In this document: piece after piece, positions 8,537 through 17,535 of the stretch
Layout of the letters: every line of letters starts with the position of its first letter
How positions within the stretch are numbered: position 1 is the first letter of the stretch
DNA from: Bacillota bacterium
Lineage (GTDB): Bacteria; Bacillota; Limnochordia; Darwinibacteriales; Darwinibacteriaceae
Reading direction: 5' to 3'
Length of the DNA stretch: 36,377 nucleotides
Assembly: GCA_012521465.1 (NCBI GenBank)
Contig: JAAYMI010000161.1
Location: 1-36,377 of the forward strand
Position numbers and translations under genes: made by a program
The notes under the pieces: model-generated
Database searches by the model: none
What the model saw: the letters and a program-made list of their open reading frames with translations, nothing else
What the model was told of the DNA's origin: nothing

Positions 8537-9208
8537 ATGGCTCAAGCTAGGACAAGCTTGGCATCGCTCATGGTCATTTTGGTTATCCTGATGTACTTAT
8601 TCCTCAATTCGAGTTACTTCACTGCCTCTGAACTGAAGTGGACAGGCCTCGTCTTACTTAGTGCCGAGCAGTTGGATGAATATGTTAACTTCCAGCCAGC
8701 GAACGTGCTCCGCTTGGACAAGTGGGCTCTGCAGCGGCGGCTGGAGGAGCACCCGTGGGTAGAAAGGGCGTCTGTGCGGTGGAGTTGGCCCAACAATGTG
8801 GAAGTCATGGTTTCTGAGCGCATGCCCCTAGCCTGGATTGCCCAGCAAGACCGTATCTTTGTTCTGGACAAGACGGGCGTACTTATGACTCCACCGCAGC
8901 AGCTGTCTGTCTTGGAACTACCGCAGGTGGTAAACATCGATCTATCCTCTACGGCCCAGCTGAAAGCTGCGGCGCGGGTGCTCTTAGCGGTGCCTCCCGC
9001 TATGGTGGGAACACTGGCTAAGTGGGACGCGGCGCAGCAAGCTCTCGTTTCCAAGTCTGGAGTGCAAGTGCTCATGGGAGACACTGAGGACCTTGAGCTG
9101 AAGTTCCTTCTGCTGGAGGAGCTGTGGCACGACTTGGCAGATCAGGGAATTGATCCGGCGGTGATCGATCTCCGTATTCCCAAGAATCCGGTGGTGCGGC
9201 CAAGGTAG
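8537..9208 (+). CDS. ftsQ: Cell division protein FtsQ/DivIB
   Basis: Bitopic septum protein that scaffolds FtsL and DivIC. Start ATG 8537 is preferred because GGGAGGT lies eight bases upstream; an in-frame ATG at 8486 overlapping the murA stop would add 17 residues. The 223-residue product has a short cytoplasmic end, one membrane segment (about 7-24), then a POTRA domain (about 30-100, containing the conserved HPWVERASV stretch) followed by the FtsQ/DivIB beta domain ([10 protein letters not shown] onward). Its position before ftsZ supports the call. Confidence 0.9.
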   Translation: MAQARTSLASLMVILVILMYLFLNSSYFTASELKWTGLVLLSAEQLDEYVNFQPANVLRLDKWALQRRLEEHPWVERASVRWSWPNNVEVMVSERMPLAWIAQQDRIFVLDKTGVLMTPPQQLSVLELPQVVNIDLSSTAQLKAAARVLLAVPPAMVGTLAKWDAAQQALVSKSGVQVLMGDTEDLELKFLLLEELWHDLADQGIDPAVIDLRIPKNPVVRPR

Positions 9209-9243
9209 AAAGGGAGTTTTTTCCCCCTATTTCAGAGCCGCAA

Positions 9244-9272
9244 AGAGGGAAAAGAGTTTTAGTGTTGAATGT
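9244..9272 (+). promoter_or_regulatory. Candidate sigma-H promoter for ftsZ
   Basis: AGAGGGAAA (9244-9252) matches the sigma-H -35 consensus RnAGGAwWW at all but one position, and GTTGAAT (9264-9270) matches the -10 consensus RnnGAAT, with an 11-base spacer as expected. A start near 9277 would leave a short leader. In Bacillus subtilis a sigma-H promoter raises ftsAZ expression at sporulation onset; function here is inferred from sequence only. Confidence 0.4.
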
Positions 9273-9309
9273 TGTGAGGAGGAATTCGTTGCGCAAAGAG
9301 GGGGATCCC

Positions 9310-10362
9310 ATGTTCGAGTTTGATTTAGAGAGCCCACAGTTTGCAGATATAAAAGTAATCGGCTGTGGAGGTGGCGGAAGCAACGCAGTTAATCGCATGA
9401 TCGCTGCTGGTTTGCGAGGCGTGCAGTTTATTGCTTTGAACACGGATGCACAAGCCCTGCAGTTGTCGGACGCCACTGTTAAGATTCAGGTTGGCCAGAA
9501 GCTGACCAAGGGACTAGGTGCGGGATCCAATCCCGAAATCGGTCAGCGGTCGGCCGAAGAATCACGAGAGGATATCCGCCAAGCCCTCGAAGGCGCTGAT
9601 ATGGTTTTTATCACCGCGGGCATGGGAGGCGGAACGGGCACGGGTGCTGCACCCGTAGTGGCGGAAATTGCCAAAGAACTTGATGCGTTGACAGTTGGGG
9701 TGGTGACAAAGCCCTTCAGCTTTGAGGGAAGGCGCCGTGCAGCCCAGGCGGAGAAAGGGATTGAACTGCTCAGAACAAAAGTTGATACGCTGATTACCAT
9801 CCCAAACGATCGCCTGCTGCAGGTCGTGGATAAGCGGACCTCGATGGTGGAAGCCTTTAGGATCGCCGATGATGTGCTCCGCCAAGGGGTGCAGGGCATC
9901 TCAGACTTAATCACTGTCCCGGGATTGATTAATCTCGACTTCGCCGATGTGCGAGCCATCATGACCAACGCTGGCTCCGCTTTGATGGGCATAGGGCAGG
10001 CGACGGGCGAAGATCGCGCCGTGAAGGCCGCGAAGCAGGCGATCAGCAGTCCCCTCTTGGAGGCATCCATCGAGGGTGCCAAGGGCATCCTTATGAGTTT
10101 GACCGGCGGGTCCAACTTAGGTTTGTTTGAAGTAAACGAAGCTGCTGAGATCGTAGCCGAGGCGGCGGACCCCGAGGCTAACATCATCTTCGGCGCCGTA
10201 ATTGATGACAGTTTCCAGGACGAACTGCGCATCACCGTGATTGCAACCGGGTTCGATGTGGACCGGAAAACGGCGCCCGTGTTCGATCTCGGGAAAGAGC
10301 TTGATGCGCGTCCGTTCAGCACAGATGAGTTAGATATTCCGGCATTTCTACGCAGAAGATAG
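9310..10362 (+). CDS. ftsZ: Cell division GTPase FtsZ
   Basis: Tubulin-like GTPase that polymerises into the Z ring. Start ATG 9310 has AGAGGGGG upstream and gives the usual MFEFD...IKVIG opening (350 residues). Alternatives in frame are TTG 9289 (with GAGGAGG at 9276-9282) and GTG 9262. The tubulin signature G106-G-G-T-G-T-G112 is intact, as are the N-terminal [13 protein letters not shown] nucleotide loop and the C-terminal peptide DIPAFLRRR, which binds partners such as SepF and FtsA. The linker before it is short. ftsA, normally just upstream, is absent, so membrane tethering may rely on SepF or a distant ftsA. Confidence 0.97.
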   Translation: MFEFDLESPQFADIKVIGCGGGGSNAVNRMIAAGLRGVQFIALNTDAQALQLSDATVKIQVGQKLTKGLGAGSNPEIGQRSAEESREDIRQALEGADMVFITAGMGGGTGTGAAPVVAEIAKELDALTVGVVTKPFSFEGRRRAAQAEKGIELLRTKVDTLITIPNDRLLQVVDKRTSMVEAFRIADDVLRQGVQGISDLITVPGLINLDFADVRAIMTNAGSALMGIGQATGEDRAVKAAKQAISSPLLEASIEGAKGILMSLTGGSNLGLFEVNEAAEIVAEAADPEANIIFGAVIDDSFQDELRITVIATGFDVDRKTAPVFDLGKELDARPFSTDELDIPAFLRRR

Positions 10363-10384
10363 GCATCACGCTGGAAAAAGATTG

Positions 10385-10407
10385 GCCTGCATCTAACAGA
10401 TGCAGGC
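10385..10407. terminator. Bidirectional terminator between ftsZ and sigE
   Basis: GCCTGCATCT, loop AAC, then AGATGCAGGC: a perfect 10-bp stem. On the plus strand it is followed by TCCTTTATT, and on the minus strand by CAATCTTTTTCC. It lies between the converging ftsZ and sigE stops and can serve both. Confidence 0.8.
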
Positions 10408-10411
10408 TCCT

Positions 10412-11140
10412 TTATTCCATCTTCTTGATCTCCCGGCGGAGTTTTTTCAGGATTTTCTTTTCTAGACGGGATATGTAGGATTGACTGATACCCAACAGGT
10501 CAGCAACCTCACGCTGCGTCCGTTCGGTGCCGCTGTTTAGTCCGAAGCGGAGCTCCATAATCTTCTTCTCTCGACCAGTCAGGCGCTCGAGGGCTGCCTC
10601 CAGCAGTGCTTTGTCAACTTCTTCCTCGATGTACTTCACCACATCGCTTTCAGATCCCACCACATCAGCCAGCACCAGTTCATTGCCATCCCAATCGGTG
10701 TTGAGGGGTTCATCGAATGATACCTCTGCCTTTAGTTTACTTGTGCGGCGCAGGTACATGAGAATCTCGTTCTCGATACAGCGACTGGCGTATGTAGCCA
10801 GCTTTATGTTTTTCGAGGGGTCGAAAGTGTTGACTGCCTTAATGAGGCCGATTGTCCCGATAGATACAAGGTCCTCGATTAGGATGCCGGTGTTCTCGAA
10901 CTTGCGGGCAATGTAGACAACCAGCCGCAAGTTTCGTTCGATCAAAGGGGTCTTGACAGAATCGTCCCCCTCGCTGAGCCGAGCTAGAAGGAGCTGTTCT
11001 TCTTCGCTGCTCAAGGGCGGCGGGAGCACCTCGCTGCTGCCCACATAATGCACCTTAGGAACAAGGCCGATGCGGCGCAGAAGGGCAACGAGCCAAAGCC
11101 GGACCTGGATTCTAAACCTTAGGGTTGTGAGACGCCGCAT
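10412..11140 (-). CDS. sigE: RNA polymerase sporulation sigma factor SigE (pro-sigma-E)
   Basis: Mother-cell sigma factor, made as an inactive membrane-associated precursor. The 242-residue protein begins with a basic, amphipathic pro-sequence (about residues 1-30) ahead of the conserved [10 protein letters not shown] segment, as in pro-sigma-E of Bacillus (239 residues); SpoIIGA removes the pro-sequence after septation. Region 2 contains the [14 protein letters not shown] and [13 protein letters not shown] motifs; region 4 has a helix-turn-helix around [17 protein letters not shown]. The start lies inside the end of spoIIGA (29-base overlap), so the pair forms a coupled operon. Unlike in Bacillus, the operon runs opposite to ftsZ and sigG. 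Confidence 0.96.
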   Translation of the reverse strand: MRRLTTLRFRIQVRLWLVALLRRIGLVPKVHYVGSSEVLPPPLSSEEEQLLLARLSEGDDSVKTPLIERNLRLVVYIARKFENTGILIEDLVSIGTIGLIKAVNTFDPSKNIKLATYASRCIENEILMYLRRTSKLKAEVSFDEPLNTDWDGNELVLADVVGSESDVVKYIEEEVDKALLEAALERLTGREKKIMELRFGLNSGTERTQREVADLLGISQSYISRLEKKILKKLRREIKKME

Positions 11141-12089
11141 GCCGCTGTCCTCCTTCTACTGTGGGCACACTTGCCAGCTGGTCGATTGCCTGCTGCAGCA
11201 GGCTGGGGGGAATGAGAGCCTCATATTTCCCATCTGGGTCGAGAGTGCGGGGGTGAATCGCGATGATGGGCTGCACTACCGGTCCATTTTGACCAGCGCG
11301 GATGTGCACCGCATCTGGGCGAAAGCCAATTAGAATCCCGTGTTCTCTCCCGATGGACGAAAAGGGGATCAGGCGAAATCTTGTTGACCATTCCGATGAC
11401 TCCATCAGTGTATCGATGGAGGAAAGGTTCCCCTGTTCCAGGGCTTCCACTGCTGCCGAGATCGGTTCTGGGAGCAGCTCCTTAATGGCCTGCTGTTCCA
11501 CGATCATAACGGGCTGAAGACTGAGGGGATCCTTGAGGTTGTTGCCCGTGTCCACCAACGCCTGCACCGATGCCAATCTCCCGGCACAGGCAATTTCCAC
11601 GGGGAGATGGTAGACGTTGTGAATAATCCGCTGGTGGACGATTCCCCAGCCCAGCTCCGCAATTAGGAGAATGGAACCGGCTGCCGCCAGCATGCCTAGG
11701 GTATAGGCGGGTTCAGTGGGGGATCCTAGGAGAAATGCGCCCGCCAAGCCCGCACCTGCTGCAACAAAACCGATGAGGTAGAAATAGCCTAAGATTCTGG
11801 CCACAGCCTTAACAGTCACCGGATAGAACGCGGCTGAGACCATGAGGAGGGATACTAGGGCGATCGTGGGCAGGAACCGCAGTACTCCATAGTAAGGTAT
11901 GATGCCTAAGCCAGCTAACAGATACAAGGCATAGTGAAGCGTTCCCAAGGCGGCACCGGCGGCAAGCTTCACTGGGCGAGTTGAGGTGCGGGTGACTTCC
12001 GCCGTTGCCCACAGCAGAAGGTACTCGAACAAGAAGTTCGCACCGAGGCGCAAGAGCCACGCGTCCACGTAGAAAGTATACTGCGGCAC
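11112..12089 (-). CDS. spoIIGA: Sporulation sigma-E processing aspartic protease SpoIIGA
   Basis: Membrane-embedded protease at the sporulation septum that cleaves pro-sigma-E after a signal from forespore SpoIIR. GTG at 12089 is chosen: an AAGGAGGG site precedes it and the product then starts with the family-typical YVDAWLL...[10 protein letters not shown] segment. The frame runs up to 12344, overlapping sigG on the other strand, but without family similarity. The 325-residue product (309 in Bacillus) has about five membrane segments in its first 150 residues and a cytoplasmic protease domain with the catalytic D180-T-G-N motif, close to D183 in B. subtilis. The 3' end overlaps sigE. I found no convincing Spo0A box or -35/-10 pair upstream. 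Confidence 0.93.
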   Translation of the reverse strand: MPQYTFYVDAWLLRLGANFLFEYLLLWATAEVTRTSTRPVKLAAGAALGTLHYALYLLAGLGIIPYYGVLRFLPTIALVSLLMVSAAFYPVTVKAVARILGYFYLIGFVAAGAGLAGAFLLGSPTEPAYTLGMLAAAGSILLIAELGWGIVHQRIIHNVYHLPVEIACAGRLASVQALVDTGNNLKDPLSLQPVMIVEQQAIKELLPEPISAAVEALEQGNLSSIDTLMESSEWSTRFRLIPFSSIGREHGILIGFRPDAVHIRAGQNGPVVQPIIAIHPRTLDPDGKYEALIPPSLLQQAIDQLASVPTVEGGQRHAASHNPKV

Positions 12090-12255
12090 TCCGTTTCCCT
12101 CCTTTACAATGGCTGGTCCTGCCAAGATATTATGGGGAATGGCACCAAAATCCTCTCTTATCCCGCACAATTCTTCCGCCGGCGCCTCTTGGAATAGATC
12201 CCCGCGAAGGTGGTCATACTGAAAACTGTAACTGGTTCCTTTTGGGGGGATTACT
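12090..12255. other. Divergent spoIIGA/sigG intergenic region
   Basis: 166 bases between the divergent spoIIGA and sigG starts. It holds the spoIIGA ribosome site (complement of 12094-12101), a candidate sigma-F/G promoter for sigG (12192-12221), and the sigG site GGGGGGA (12244-12250). No convincing promoter is visible for spoIIGA. Confidence 0.6.
12192..12221 (+). promoter_or_regulatory. Candidate sigma-F/sigma-G promoter for sigG
   Basis: GAATA (12192-12196) and CATACTG (12215-12221) separated by 18 bases resemble the sigma-G consensus (GMATR, 18 bases, CATnhTA; one mismatch at the last base). A start near 12228 would give a leader of about 28 bases. In Bacillus sigG is first transcribed by sigma-F and then by sigma-G itself; this site would allow that loop. 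Confidence 0.4.
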
Positions 12256-13032
12256 TTGCATAAGGTGGAGATCTGCGGAGTCAACACAGCCAAGCTGCCT
12301 GTGCTGCCCAACAAGAAGATGCGGGAACTCCTCGCCAGAATCAAGGAAGGCGATCAAGATGCTCGGGAGGAGATGGTCCAAGGAAACCTGCGCTTGGTGC
12401 TCAGCGTGATTCAGCGTTTCAACAACCGAGGGGAGCTGGTAGATGATCTGTTTCAGGTGGGCTGCATCGGACTTATGAAGGCGATCGACAACTTCGATCT
12501 GAGTCAAAACGTAAAATTCTCAACCTACGCCGTCCCCATGATTATCGGGGAGATCCGCAGGTACCTGCGGGACAATAACCCCATCCGAGTGAGCCGTTCC
12601 TTAAGGGACACGGCATATAAGGCGCTGCAGGCTCGGGACTATTTGGCAAACAAGCACGCACAGGAGCCCACGATCAACCAGATTGCCGCCGAACTTAACA
12701 TTCCCAGGGAGGAGATTGTGTTCGCCCTGGACGCTATCCAGGAACCTGTTTCTCTATTTGAACCCATTTACAATGATGGCGGCGATCCGATCTTTGTAAT
12801 GGATCAGATCAGCGATGAACGCAATACCGATGCCAGCTGGGTAGAGGGCGTGAGCATTAAGGAAGGCATGGCCAAACTGGGAGAACGAGAGCGCCTGATC
12901 CTCACAATGCGGTTTTACGAGGGGCGCACTCAGATGGAGGTGGCCGATGAAATTGGGATCTCTCAGGCGCAGGTTTCACGTTTGGAAAAGGCCGCGCTGC
13001 GCCACCTGCGCAAGTACATGGCTACGTCGTGA
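12256..13032 (+). CDS. sigG: RNA polymerase sporulation sigma factor SigG
   Basis: Late forespore sigma factor. The 258-residue protein has the highly conserved sigma-G opening VEICGVNTAKLPVLPN, which distinguishes it from SigF and SigB. Region 2 shows GCIGLMKAIDNFDLSQNVKFSTYAVPMIIGEIRR-type sequence, and region 4 has a helix-turn-helix around EVADEIGISQAQVSRLEKAA. There is no pro-sequence, as expected. Start is TTG at 12256, five bases after GGGGGGA; a TTG start may restrain expression. It is followed after 16 bases by spoIIR. In most spore formers sigG lies downstream of and parallel to sigE; here the two are divergent. Confidence 0.96.
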   Translation: MHKVEICGVNTAKLPVLPNKKMRELLARIKEGDQDAREEMVQGNLRLVLSVIQRFNNRGELVDDLFQVGCIGLMKAIDNFDLSQNVKFSTYAVPMIIGEIRRYLRDNNPIRVSRSLRDTAYKALQARDYLANKHAQEPTINQIAAELNIPREEIVFALDAIQEPVSLFEPIYNDGGDPIFVMDQISDERNTDASWVEGVSIKEGMAKLGERERLILTMRFYEGRTQMEVADEIGISQAQVSRLEKAALRHLRKYMATS

Positions 13033-13048
13033 GGGAGGGAGATGGGAA

Positions 13049-13723
13049 ATGAACACTGACAGACCGCGCATACGCCTAGTTACCGCCCTCTTGCTGATTG
13101 TCGTGGCTGCAGCCTTATGCACCGCGGTGGCGGGAGTTGCAGCCCTTGTGGAAACCGATTCCGCATTTGCTAAGGAAAACCTTATTCGCCTGCACGTCAT
13201 CGCACACAGCGACTCCCCAAAAGATCAAGACCTGAAGCTCTTGGTGAGGGATGCAGTGCTCAAGGAGACCAGGGCCTTATTCTCTGAAGTGAATACTAAG
13301 CACGAGGCGCGGCGACTCTTATTGGAAAACCAAGCACGAGTGGTCCAAGCAGCAAAGCAAGTTGTGGAAATGCAGGGATTTGACTACGAAGTGAGCCTCG
13401 AGGTGGGAGCGTATCCCTTCCCTGAGCGATCCTACCGAGGCCTTACGCTTCCTGCAGGGACTTACGACGCGGTCCAGATCAGAATTGGGGCTGCTCAGGG
13501 CGGGAACTGGTGGTGTGTGTTGTTTCCTCCCTTGTGCTTCGGCGAGCTAGAAGTGGGCGGCAGCTCCGGGGAACTAGCCCACGTCGATCCACAGGGCGAG
13601 GTTGGGAAAATCGCCTTTCGCTTCAGGGTCGTGGAGGTCATCCAGGCAGCGAATTATCCTGAACAGCTCCGGAGTTGGTGGCAGGCCTCAGCGGCGGGGC
13701 TGACAAGAATAAACAGCCAATAG
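13049..13723 (+). CDS. spoIIR: Stage II sporulation protein R (SpoIIR)
   Basis: Secreted forespore signal protein that triggers SpoIIGA in the mother-cell membrane to process pro-sigma-E. ATG 13049 follows GGGAGGGAG and gives 224 residues, the same length as in B. subtilis. It has an N-terminal hydrophobic signal/anchor (about residues 12-34) and the family motifs IRLHVIAHSDSPKDQDLKL near the N-terminus and GNWWCVLFPPLCF in the C-terminal half. Being adjacent to sigG puts the trigger for sigma-E next to the forespore sigma gene; both would be read in the forespore. A terminator begins at its stop codon. Confidence 0.95.
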   Translation: MNTDRPRIRLVTALLLIVVAAALCTAVAGVAALVETDSAFAKENLIRLHVIAHSDSPKDQDLKLLVRDAVLKETRALFSEVNTKHEARRLLLENQARVVQAAKQVVEMQGFDYEVSLEVGAYPFPERSYRGLTLPAGTYDAVQIRIGAAQGGNWWCVLFPPLCFGELEVGGSSGELAHVDPQGEVGKIAFRFRVVEVIQAANYPEQLRSWWQASAAGLTRINSQ

Positions 13724-13751
13724 GAACGGTCTTCAAGGCCGTTTCTTTTTT
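13723..13751 (+). terminator. Rho-independent terminator after spoIIR
   Basis: A 9-bp stem pairs 13723-13731 with 13737-13745 (two G-T pairs) around a TTCAA loop, followed by six T (13746-13751). It starts on the last base of the spoIIR stop codon and ends the sigG-spoIIR unit. Confidence 0.85.
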
Positions 13752-13794
13752 CATGCTGGGGGCATATAGTGTAGGGGAAGCAAGGAGGGGCACC

Positions 13795-14043
13795 ATGCTG
13801 ATCAAGACCACCGAACTCCGCCAGCTCGATGTAATCAGCGTCGATGAGGGCCGTTTCCTGGGCCGTGTCTGCGACGTAGACCTGGATCCCGGTACAGGGG
13901 AAGTCCGCGCCCTGATTGTGGAACGGCCCGCGAGTAGGTTCTTGTGGTTTATCCGCGGCGATGACCTAGAAATCGCGTGGCGTGACGTCGTGTTGGTGGG
14001 CGAGGACGTCATCTTAGTGAAAAACAGAACATGGCGCCGCTAG
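13795..14043 (+). CDS. ylmC: PRC-barrel protein, YlmC/YmxH sporulation family
   Basis: Small 82-residue protein made of one PRC-barrel fold. Its opening, LIKTTELRQLDVISVDEGRFLG, and the later DVDLDPGTGEVRALIVE are typical of the YlmC/YmxH family conserved in spore formers next to sigG, as here. The molecular role is not established. Start ATG 13795 has AAGGAGGGG upstream (13782-13790); the frame extends to 13675 through the spoIIR terminator, which is not credible as coding. A CATATAGT element (13763-13770) resembles a sigma-E -10 but lacks a -35. Confidence 0.85.
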   Translation: MLIKTTELRQLDVISVDEGRFLGRVCDVDLDPGTGEVRALIVERPASRFLWFIRGDDLEIAWRDVVLVGEDVILVKNRTWRR

Positions 14044-14080
14044 GGGTTTTGGGGTATAATGGGTTAGGAGGAGAGTTGCC

Positions 14081-14539
14081 ATGCGTTGCCCTTTTTGCCT
14101 AAATATGGACAGCAAAGTACTTGATTCACGCCAGACAGAAGAGGGCGCCTCTATCAGGCGGCGCAGAGAGTGCACAGCCTGTGGGAAGCGCTTTACTACT
14201 TACGAGCGTCTCGATGAAGTGCCGTTAATGGTTGTGAAGAAGGATGGACGGAGAGAACCTTTTGCGCGCACGAAGATTCTCAATGGGATTCTGAGGGCGT
14301 GCGAAAAGCGGCCCATATCTCTGCAGACCATTGAAGAGATGGTGGACAAGATCGAAAAGACGGTGCGAGCGAACCTTGAACACGAGGTTTCTTCGGGGGC
14401 CATCGGTGAACTAGTCATGGAGCACCTGCGTGAGCTTGACGATGTAGCCTACGTAAGGTTTGCGTCTGTATACCGGCAGTTCACCGATATTGACCGCTTT
14501 ATCGAGGAACTTGAGCAGCTGCGAAAGGTGAACCGCTAA
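14081..14539 (+). CDS. nrdR: Transcriptional repressor NrdR
   Basis: Repressor of ribonucleotide reductase genes that senses ATP/dATP. The 152-residue protein has a zinc ribbon with C3, C6, C31 and C34, followed by an ATP-cone domain (about 49-139), the standard NrdR layout and length. Ribosome site AGGAGG (14067-14072) precedes the ATG. A perfect TATAAT (14055-14060) lies upstream, but its -35 region is poor and the implied start would fall almost on the ribosome site, so the promoter is doubtful. Its stop overlaps the pgeF start by one base (TAATG). Confidence 0.97.
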   Translation: MRCPFCLNMDSKVLDSRQTEEGASIRRRRECTACGKRFTTYERLDEVPLMVVKKDGRREPFARTKILNGILRACEKRPISLQTIEEMVDKIEKTVRANLEHEVSSGAIGELVMEHLRELDDVAYVRFASVYRQFTDIDRFIEELEQLRKVNR

Positions 14540-15240
14540 TGTGGGTGCGGACTGAGCATTCTGGGCAGATGCTTTGGCAGGTCGCTGATTGGCTGGCTCT
14601 TCCCTGGCTGAAGCACGGCTTTAGCACCAGTGCCGCTGGCAATCTCCTGGAGACAGAAAAGCGAGAAGCGTTTGGCAGTGCTGTTGGTATGCCTCCGCCA
14701 TGGACAACCGTGCGGCAAGTTCACGGGAGCGAGGTCGTCTGGGTCAATGAGCGGTGGCTCACGGAAGCGGTCCATACTACCGCCGATGGCATGGTAACTC
14801 GGACCTCCGGTGTAGTGCTGGCGGAGTTCTTTGCAGACTGCGTGCCGCTGTTGTTTGTGGATCCCAAGACTCGAACGGTAGCGGTGAGCCACGCAGGCTG
14901 GCGGGGCACTAAAGCCGAGATTGGACTCAAGACTGTTGCCGCGATGGTGAGGGCAGGCTGCAGGGTGGAGGATATACAAGCCGCTGTCGGACCGAGTATC
15001 GGTCCTTGCTGCTACGAAGTCTCTCACGAGCTAACGGCTTACTTCCCGGGATCCGTTTTCTCAAAAGTAGGTGGCAGGCTGCACCTGGACCTGTGGTCCG
15101 CCAACGCTAAACAGCTGAGGGAAGCGGGGATCCGCCAAGTCTCCACAGCCGAGCGCTGCACTATGTGCAGTGGAGAATTCTTCTCGTATCGGCGTGACCA
15201 AACCGCCTTCCGGATGGCGGCTCTTATCACTGTCGATTAG
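14539..15240 (+). CDS. pgeF: Peptidoglycan editing factor PgeF (YlmD/YfiH family)
   Basis: Multicopper-oxidase-like (laccase-domain) cytoplasmic protein; in E. coli the homologue removes mis-incorporated L-Ser from UDP-MurNAc-dipeptide, keeping wall precursors correct. The 233-residue product has the metal-site residues H62 (VRQVHG), C101 (FADCVPLL) and H118 (SHAGWRG), plus the GPSIGPCCYEV motif. Start ATG 14539 overlaps the nrdR stop by one base, so it is translationally coupled. Being near mur genes fits the wall-quality role; purine nucleosidase activity is also reported for the family. Confidence 0.93.
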   Translation: MWVRTEHSGQMLWQVADWLALPWLKHGFSTSAAGNLLETEKREAFGSAVGMPPPWTTVRQVHGSEVVWVNERWLTEAVHTTADGMVTRTSGVVLAEFFADCVPLLFVDPKTRTVAVSHAGWRGTKAEIGLKTVAAMVRAGCRVEDIQAAVGPSIGPCCYEVSHELTAYFPGSVFSKVGGRLHLDLWSANAKQLREAGIRQVSTAERCTMCSGEFFSYRRDQTAFRMAALITVD

Positions 15241-15292
15241 GGTAAAGGGATTTAGATACTGATGTAGAACATCGCTTTAGAGGTGAACGATT

Positions 15293-17530
15293 TTGGCCCG
15301 AGGCAAAGCCACCCACATCAAGCAAGAATCGGACCGGACGCGCTACCGGGAGATCATTGGCATTTTCCTGTTGGCGCTGTCCGTTTTTGCCATTGTAACA
15401 CTGTTTACGCACAGTACTGGCTGGGTTGGCAACCGGATCCGTCCCATCCTGCGGGCGCTGTTCGGCGATACCGCCCTGCTGTTCGCACTCAGCCTGCTGT
15501 ATCTGTCTTTGAATGTCTTCCGCGGCAGTCTCTGGCCGCTTCCCATCCGGAGGATCCTAGGCTTTGGTCTGCTGCTTGGCTGCATCGTCACCGTGTATCA
15601 TTTGCTGTACTATCGCGGCCACAGCCTTCCACCGAGCTTGGCCGAGGAACTGGCTCACGGCTGGCGGGGAGAAGGTGCCGGGGTTACGGGTGCCGTGTTA
15701 ATGGTGGCTGTCTTGGTCAGTTTCGGATTACCCGGCGCCTATATCATGTTGGGGGCTCTCTTTTTAGTGGGAATAATCTTGTATTTCCATATCTCCCTCA
15801 TTGCACTCGGCAAGGGGATCGTCGCGGCGATTAAGGGGGCAGTTCACAGGGTTGTGCGCCAGAGCTTCGAGCGCCTGCATGCCCAAAAGGCTCGCCTGCA
15901 GAACTGGCATGAACAGAAAAAACTAGACCGCCTGGAAGCACAGGTGGCACAGGAACAGGCGCAGCCTGTAGCTCAAGATGAGGAACTGACGGAACCAATT
16001 CCGACGAGAAGTCCGCACTCTGCAGCCAGTTCTGCCAAGCAGAAGGGGAAGCGAAGCAAAGGTGAGGAAGCACAGGAACAACCCGTGCAGTTGGAACTGC
16101 CCGCCGTAGGTGAGGGCACCGATTATGTCATGCCTCCGCCCTATCTGCTGAAGAAGAATCCGGCGAGGGCGCGTAGGACTGCCAGCGCCACACAGGCTGC
16201 CCTTCTGGAGGAAACGCTGGCCAGCTTTGGCGTGTCGGCGAAGGTGGTCAACGCAGCACACGGTCCGGTGGTAACACGCTACGAACTGCAGCCTGCACCT
16301 GGCATAAAGGTCAGCCGCATCACTGCTCTTGCTGACGACCTTGCCTTGGCCTTGGCAGCGGCCGATGTGCGCATCGAGGCACCAGTACCGGGGAAAGCTG
16401 TAATCGGGATTGAGGTTCCCAATAAAGATACGGAAATGGTGTATCTGCGGGAAGTTATTGAAGATTCGGCTTTCAGCGAGCATCCGTCGAAAGTGGCTTT
16501 GGCTCTCGGGAAAGATATCTATGGGCAGCCAGTGATCGCAGACCTGAAGAAGTGGCTGCACGTCTTGGTGGCTGGCGCCACGGGGTCGGGCAAGAGTGTT
16601 TGTCTGAACTGTATGATCGCCAGTTTGCTTTTCAGGGCGAAGCCAGACGAAGTGAAGCTGCTCATGATCGACCCCAAGCGGGTAGAACTCGCTGTATACG
16701 ATGGCATTCCGCACCTCATTACCCCGGTCGTAACCGATCCGAAGAAAGCAGCTGCTGCTTTACGCTGGGCGGTAATCGAAATGGAACGGCGCTATGAGCT
16801 TTTCGCGGAGCGGGGCGTGCGGAACGTCGAGATGTACGCCAATTTGCCTGAGGAATCTAGTGAGGGCGAACCAAGGGAGCATCTCCCTTACATTGTAGTT
16901 ATAATTGATGAGCTTGCTGACCTGATGATGGTGGCCGCGGCGGAGGTGGAGGATGCTATCTGCCGGCTGGCCCAGATGGCTCGCGCTGCAGGCATCTACC
17001 TGATTGTGGCGACACAGCGGCCGAGCGTCGACGTGATCACAGGTCTGATTAAGGCCAATGTTCCCAGTCGAATTGCCTTTGCCGTGTCCAGCCATGTGGA
17101 TTCCCGCACCATCCTCGACAGCGGTGGTGCCGAACGGCTGATTGGCAGGGGAGATATGCTCTACTATCCCCTCGGTGCTGCTAAGCCCACTCGAGCCCAG
17201 GGGGCTTGGGTGTCCGATGACGAAATCGAGGCGCTGGTCAGCTTTTGGAAGAAGCAGGGCGAACCACTATATGATGGAGAGATTGTTCAGGAGAAGACGG
17301 GCAGCCAGGAAGATTGGAATGATGATGATGAGCTGCTCGAAGATGCCATTCGGCTGGTGGTGGAAAACGGCCAGGCTTCCATTTCTATGCTCCAGCGTCG
17401 GTTTCGCATTGGCTACAGCAGGGCAGCGCGGCTCATCGACATGATGGAGCTGCGTGGAATTGTGGGCCCTTATCAGGGGAGCAAACCAAGGGAAGTATTG
17501 GTCGACAGCTCGATCTTGGCGGAGAGGTGA
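15293..17530 (+). CDS. spoIIIE: DNA translocase FtsK/SpoIIIE
   Basis: Septum-anchored hexameric DNA pump that clears chromosome from the septum and, in spore formers, moves it into the forespore. The 745-residue protein has about four membrane segments in residues 18-170, a charged Gln/Glu-rich linker (about 190-260), the motor domain with Walker A G428-ATGSGK434-S and Walker [10 protein letters not shown], and a C-terminal winged-helix gamma domain (last ~65 residues) that reads KOPS/SRS sequences. Start is TTG 15293 with AGAGGTGA upstream. It is the only such gene here, so it may serve both division and sporulation. The downstream HTH gene starts eight bases after its stop coordinate. Confidence 0.96.
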   Translation: MARGKATHIKQESDRTRYREIIGIFLLALSVFAIVTLFTHSTGWVGNRIRPILRALFGDTALLFALSLLYLSLNVFRGSLWPLPIRRILGFGLLLGCIVTVYHLLYYRGHSLPPSLAEELAHGWRGEGAGVTGAVLMVAVLVSFGLPGAYIMLGALFLVGIILYFHISLIALGKGIVAAIKGAVHRVVRQSFERLHAQKARLQNWHEQKKLDRLEAQVAQEQAQPVAQDEELTEPIPTRSPHSAASSAKQKGKRSKGEEAQEQPVQLELPAVGEGTDYVMPPPYLLKKNPARARRTASATQAALLEETLASFGVSAKVVNAAHGPVVTRYELQPAPGIKVSRITALADDLALALAAADVRIEAPVPGKAVIGIEVPNKDTEMVYLREVIEDSAFSEHPSKVALALGKDIYGQPVIADLKKWLHVLVAGATGSGKSVCLNCMIASLLFRAKPDEVKLLMIDPKRVELAVYDGIPHLITPVVTDPKKAAAALRWAVIEMERRYELFAERGVRNVEMYANLPEESSEGEPREHLPYIVVIIDELADLMMVAAAEVEDAICRLAQMARAAGIYLIVATQRPSVDVITGLIKANVPSRIAFAVSSHVDSRTILDSGGAERLIGRGDMLYYPLGAAKPTRAQGAWVSDDEIEALVSFWKKQGEPLYDGEIVQEKTGSQEDWNDDDELLEDAIRLVVENGQASISMLQRRFRIGYSRAARLIDMMELRGIVGPYQGSKPREVLVDSSILAER

Positions 17531-17535
17531 GGGGA

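Noticed and set aside
9543-10322. Long antisense frame (259 codons) inside ftsZ
   Set aside because: Ser/Ala-rich shadow of a strongly conserved gene; no ribosome site and no recognisable motif.
12090-12344. Upstream extension of spoIIGA to 12344
   Set aside because: It would overlap the sigG promoter and start; family similarity and a strong ribosome site support GTG 12089.
13763-13770. CATATAGT upstream of ylmC as a sigma-E -10
   Set aside because: No -35 element at the right spacing; the position falls on the spoIIR terminator T run.
15283-15834. Plus-strand frame of 183 codons over the spoIIIE start
   Set aside because: It overlaps the membrane domain of SpoIIIE in another frame and lacks family similarity.
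15923-16714. Antisense frame of 263 codons inside spoIIIE
   Set aside because: Composition is that of a frame shadow (Cys/His/Arg-rich), and the opposite strand carries the intact translocase motor.
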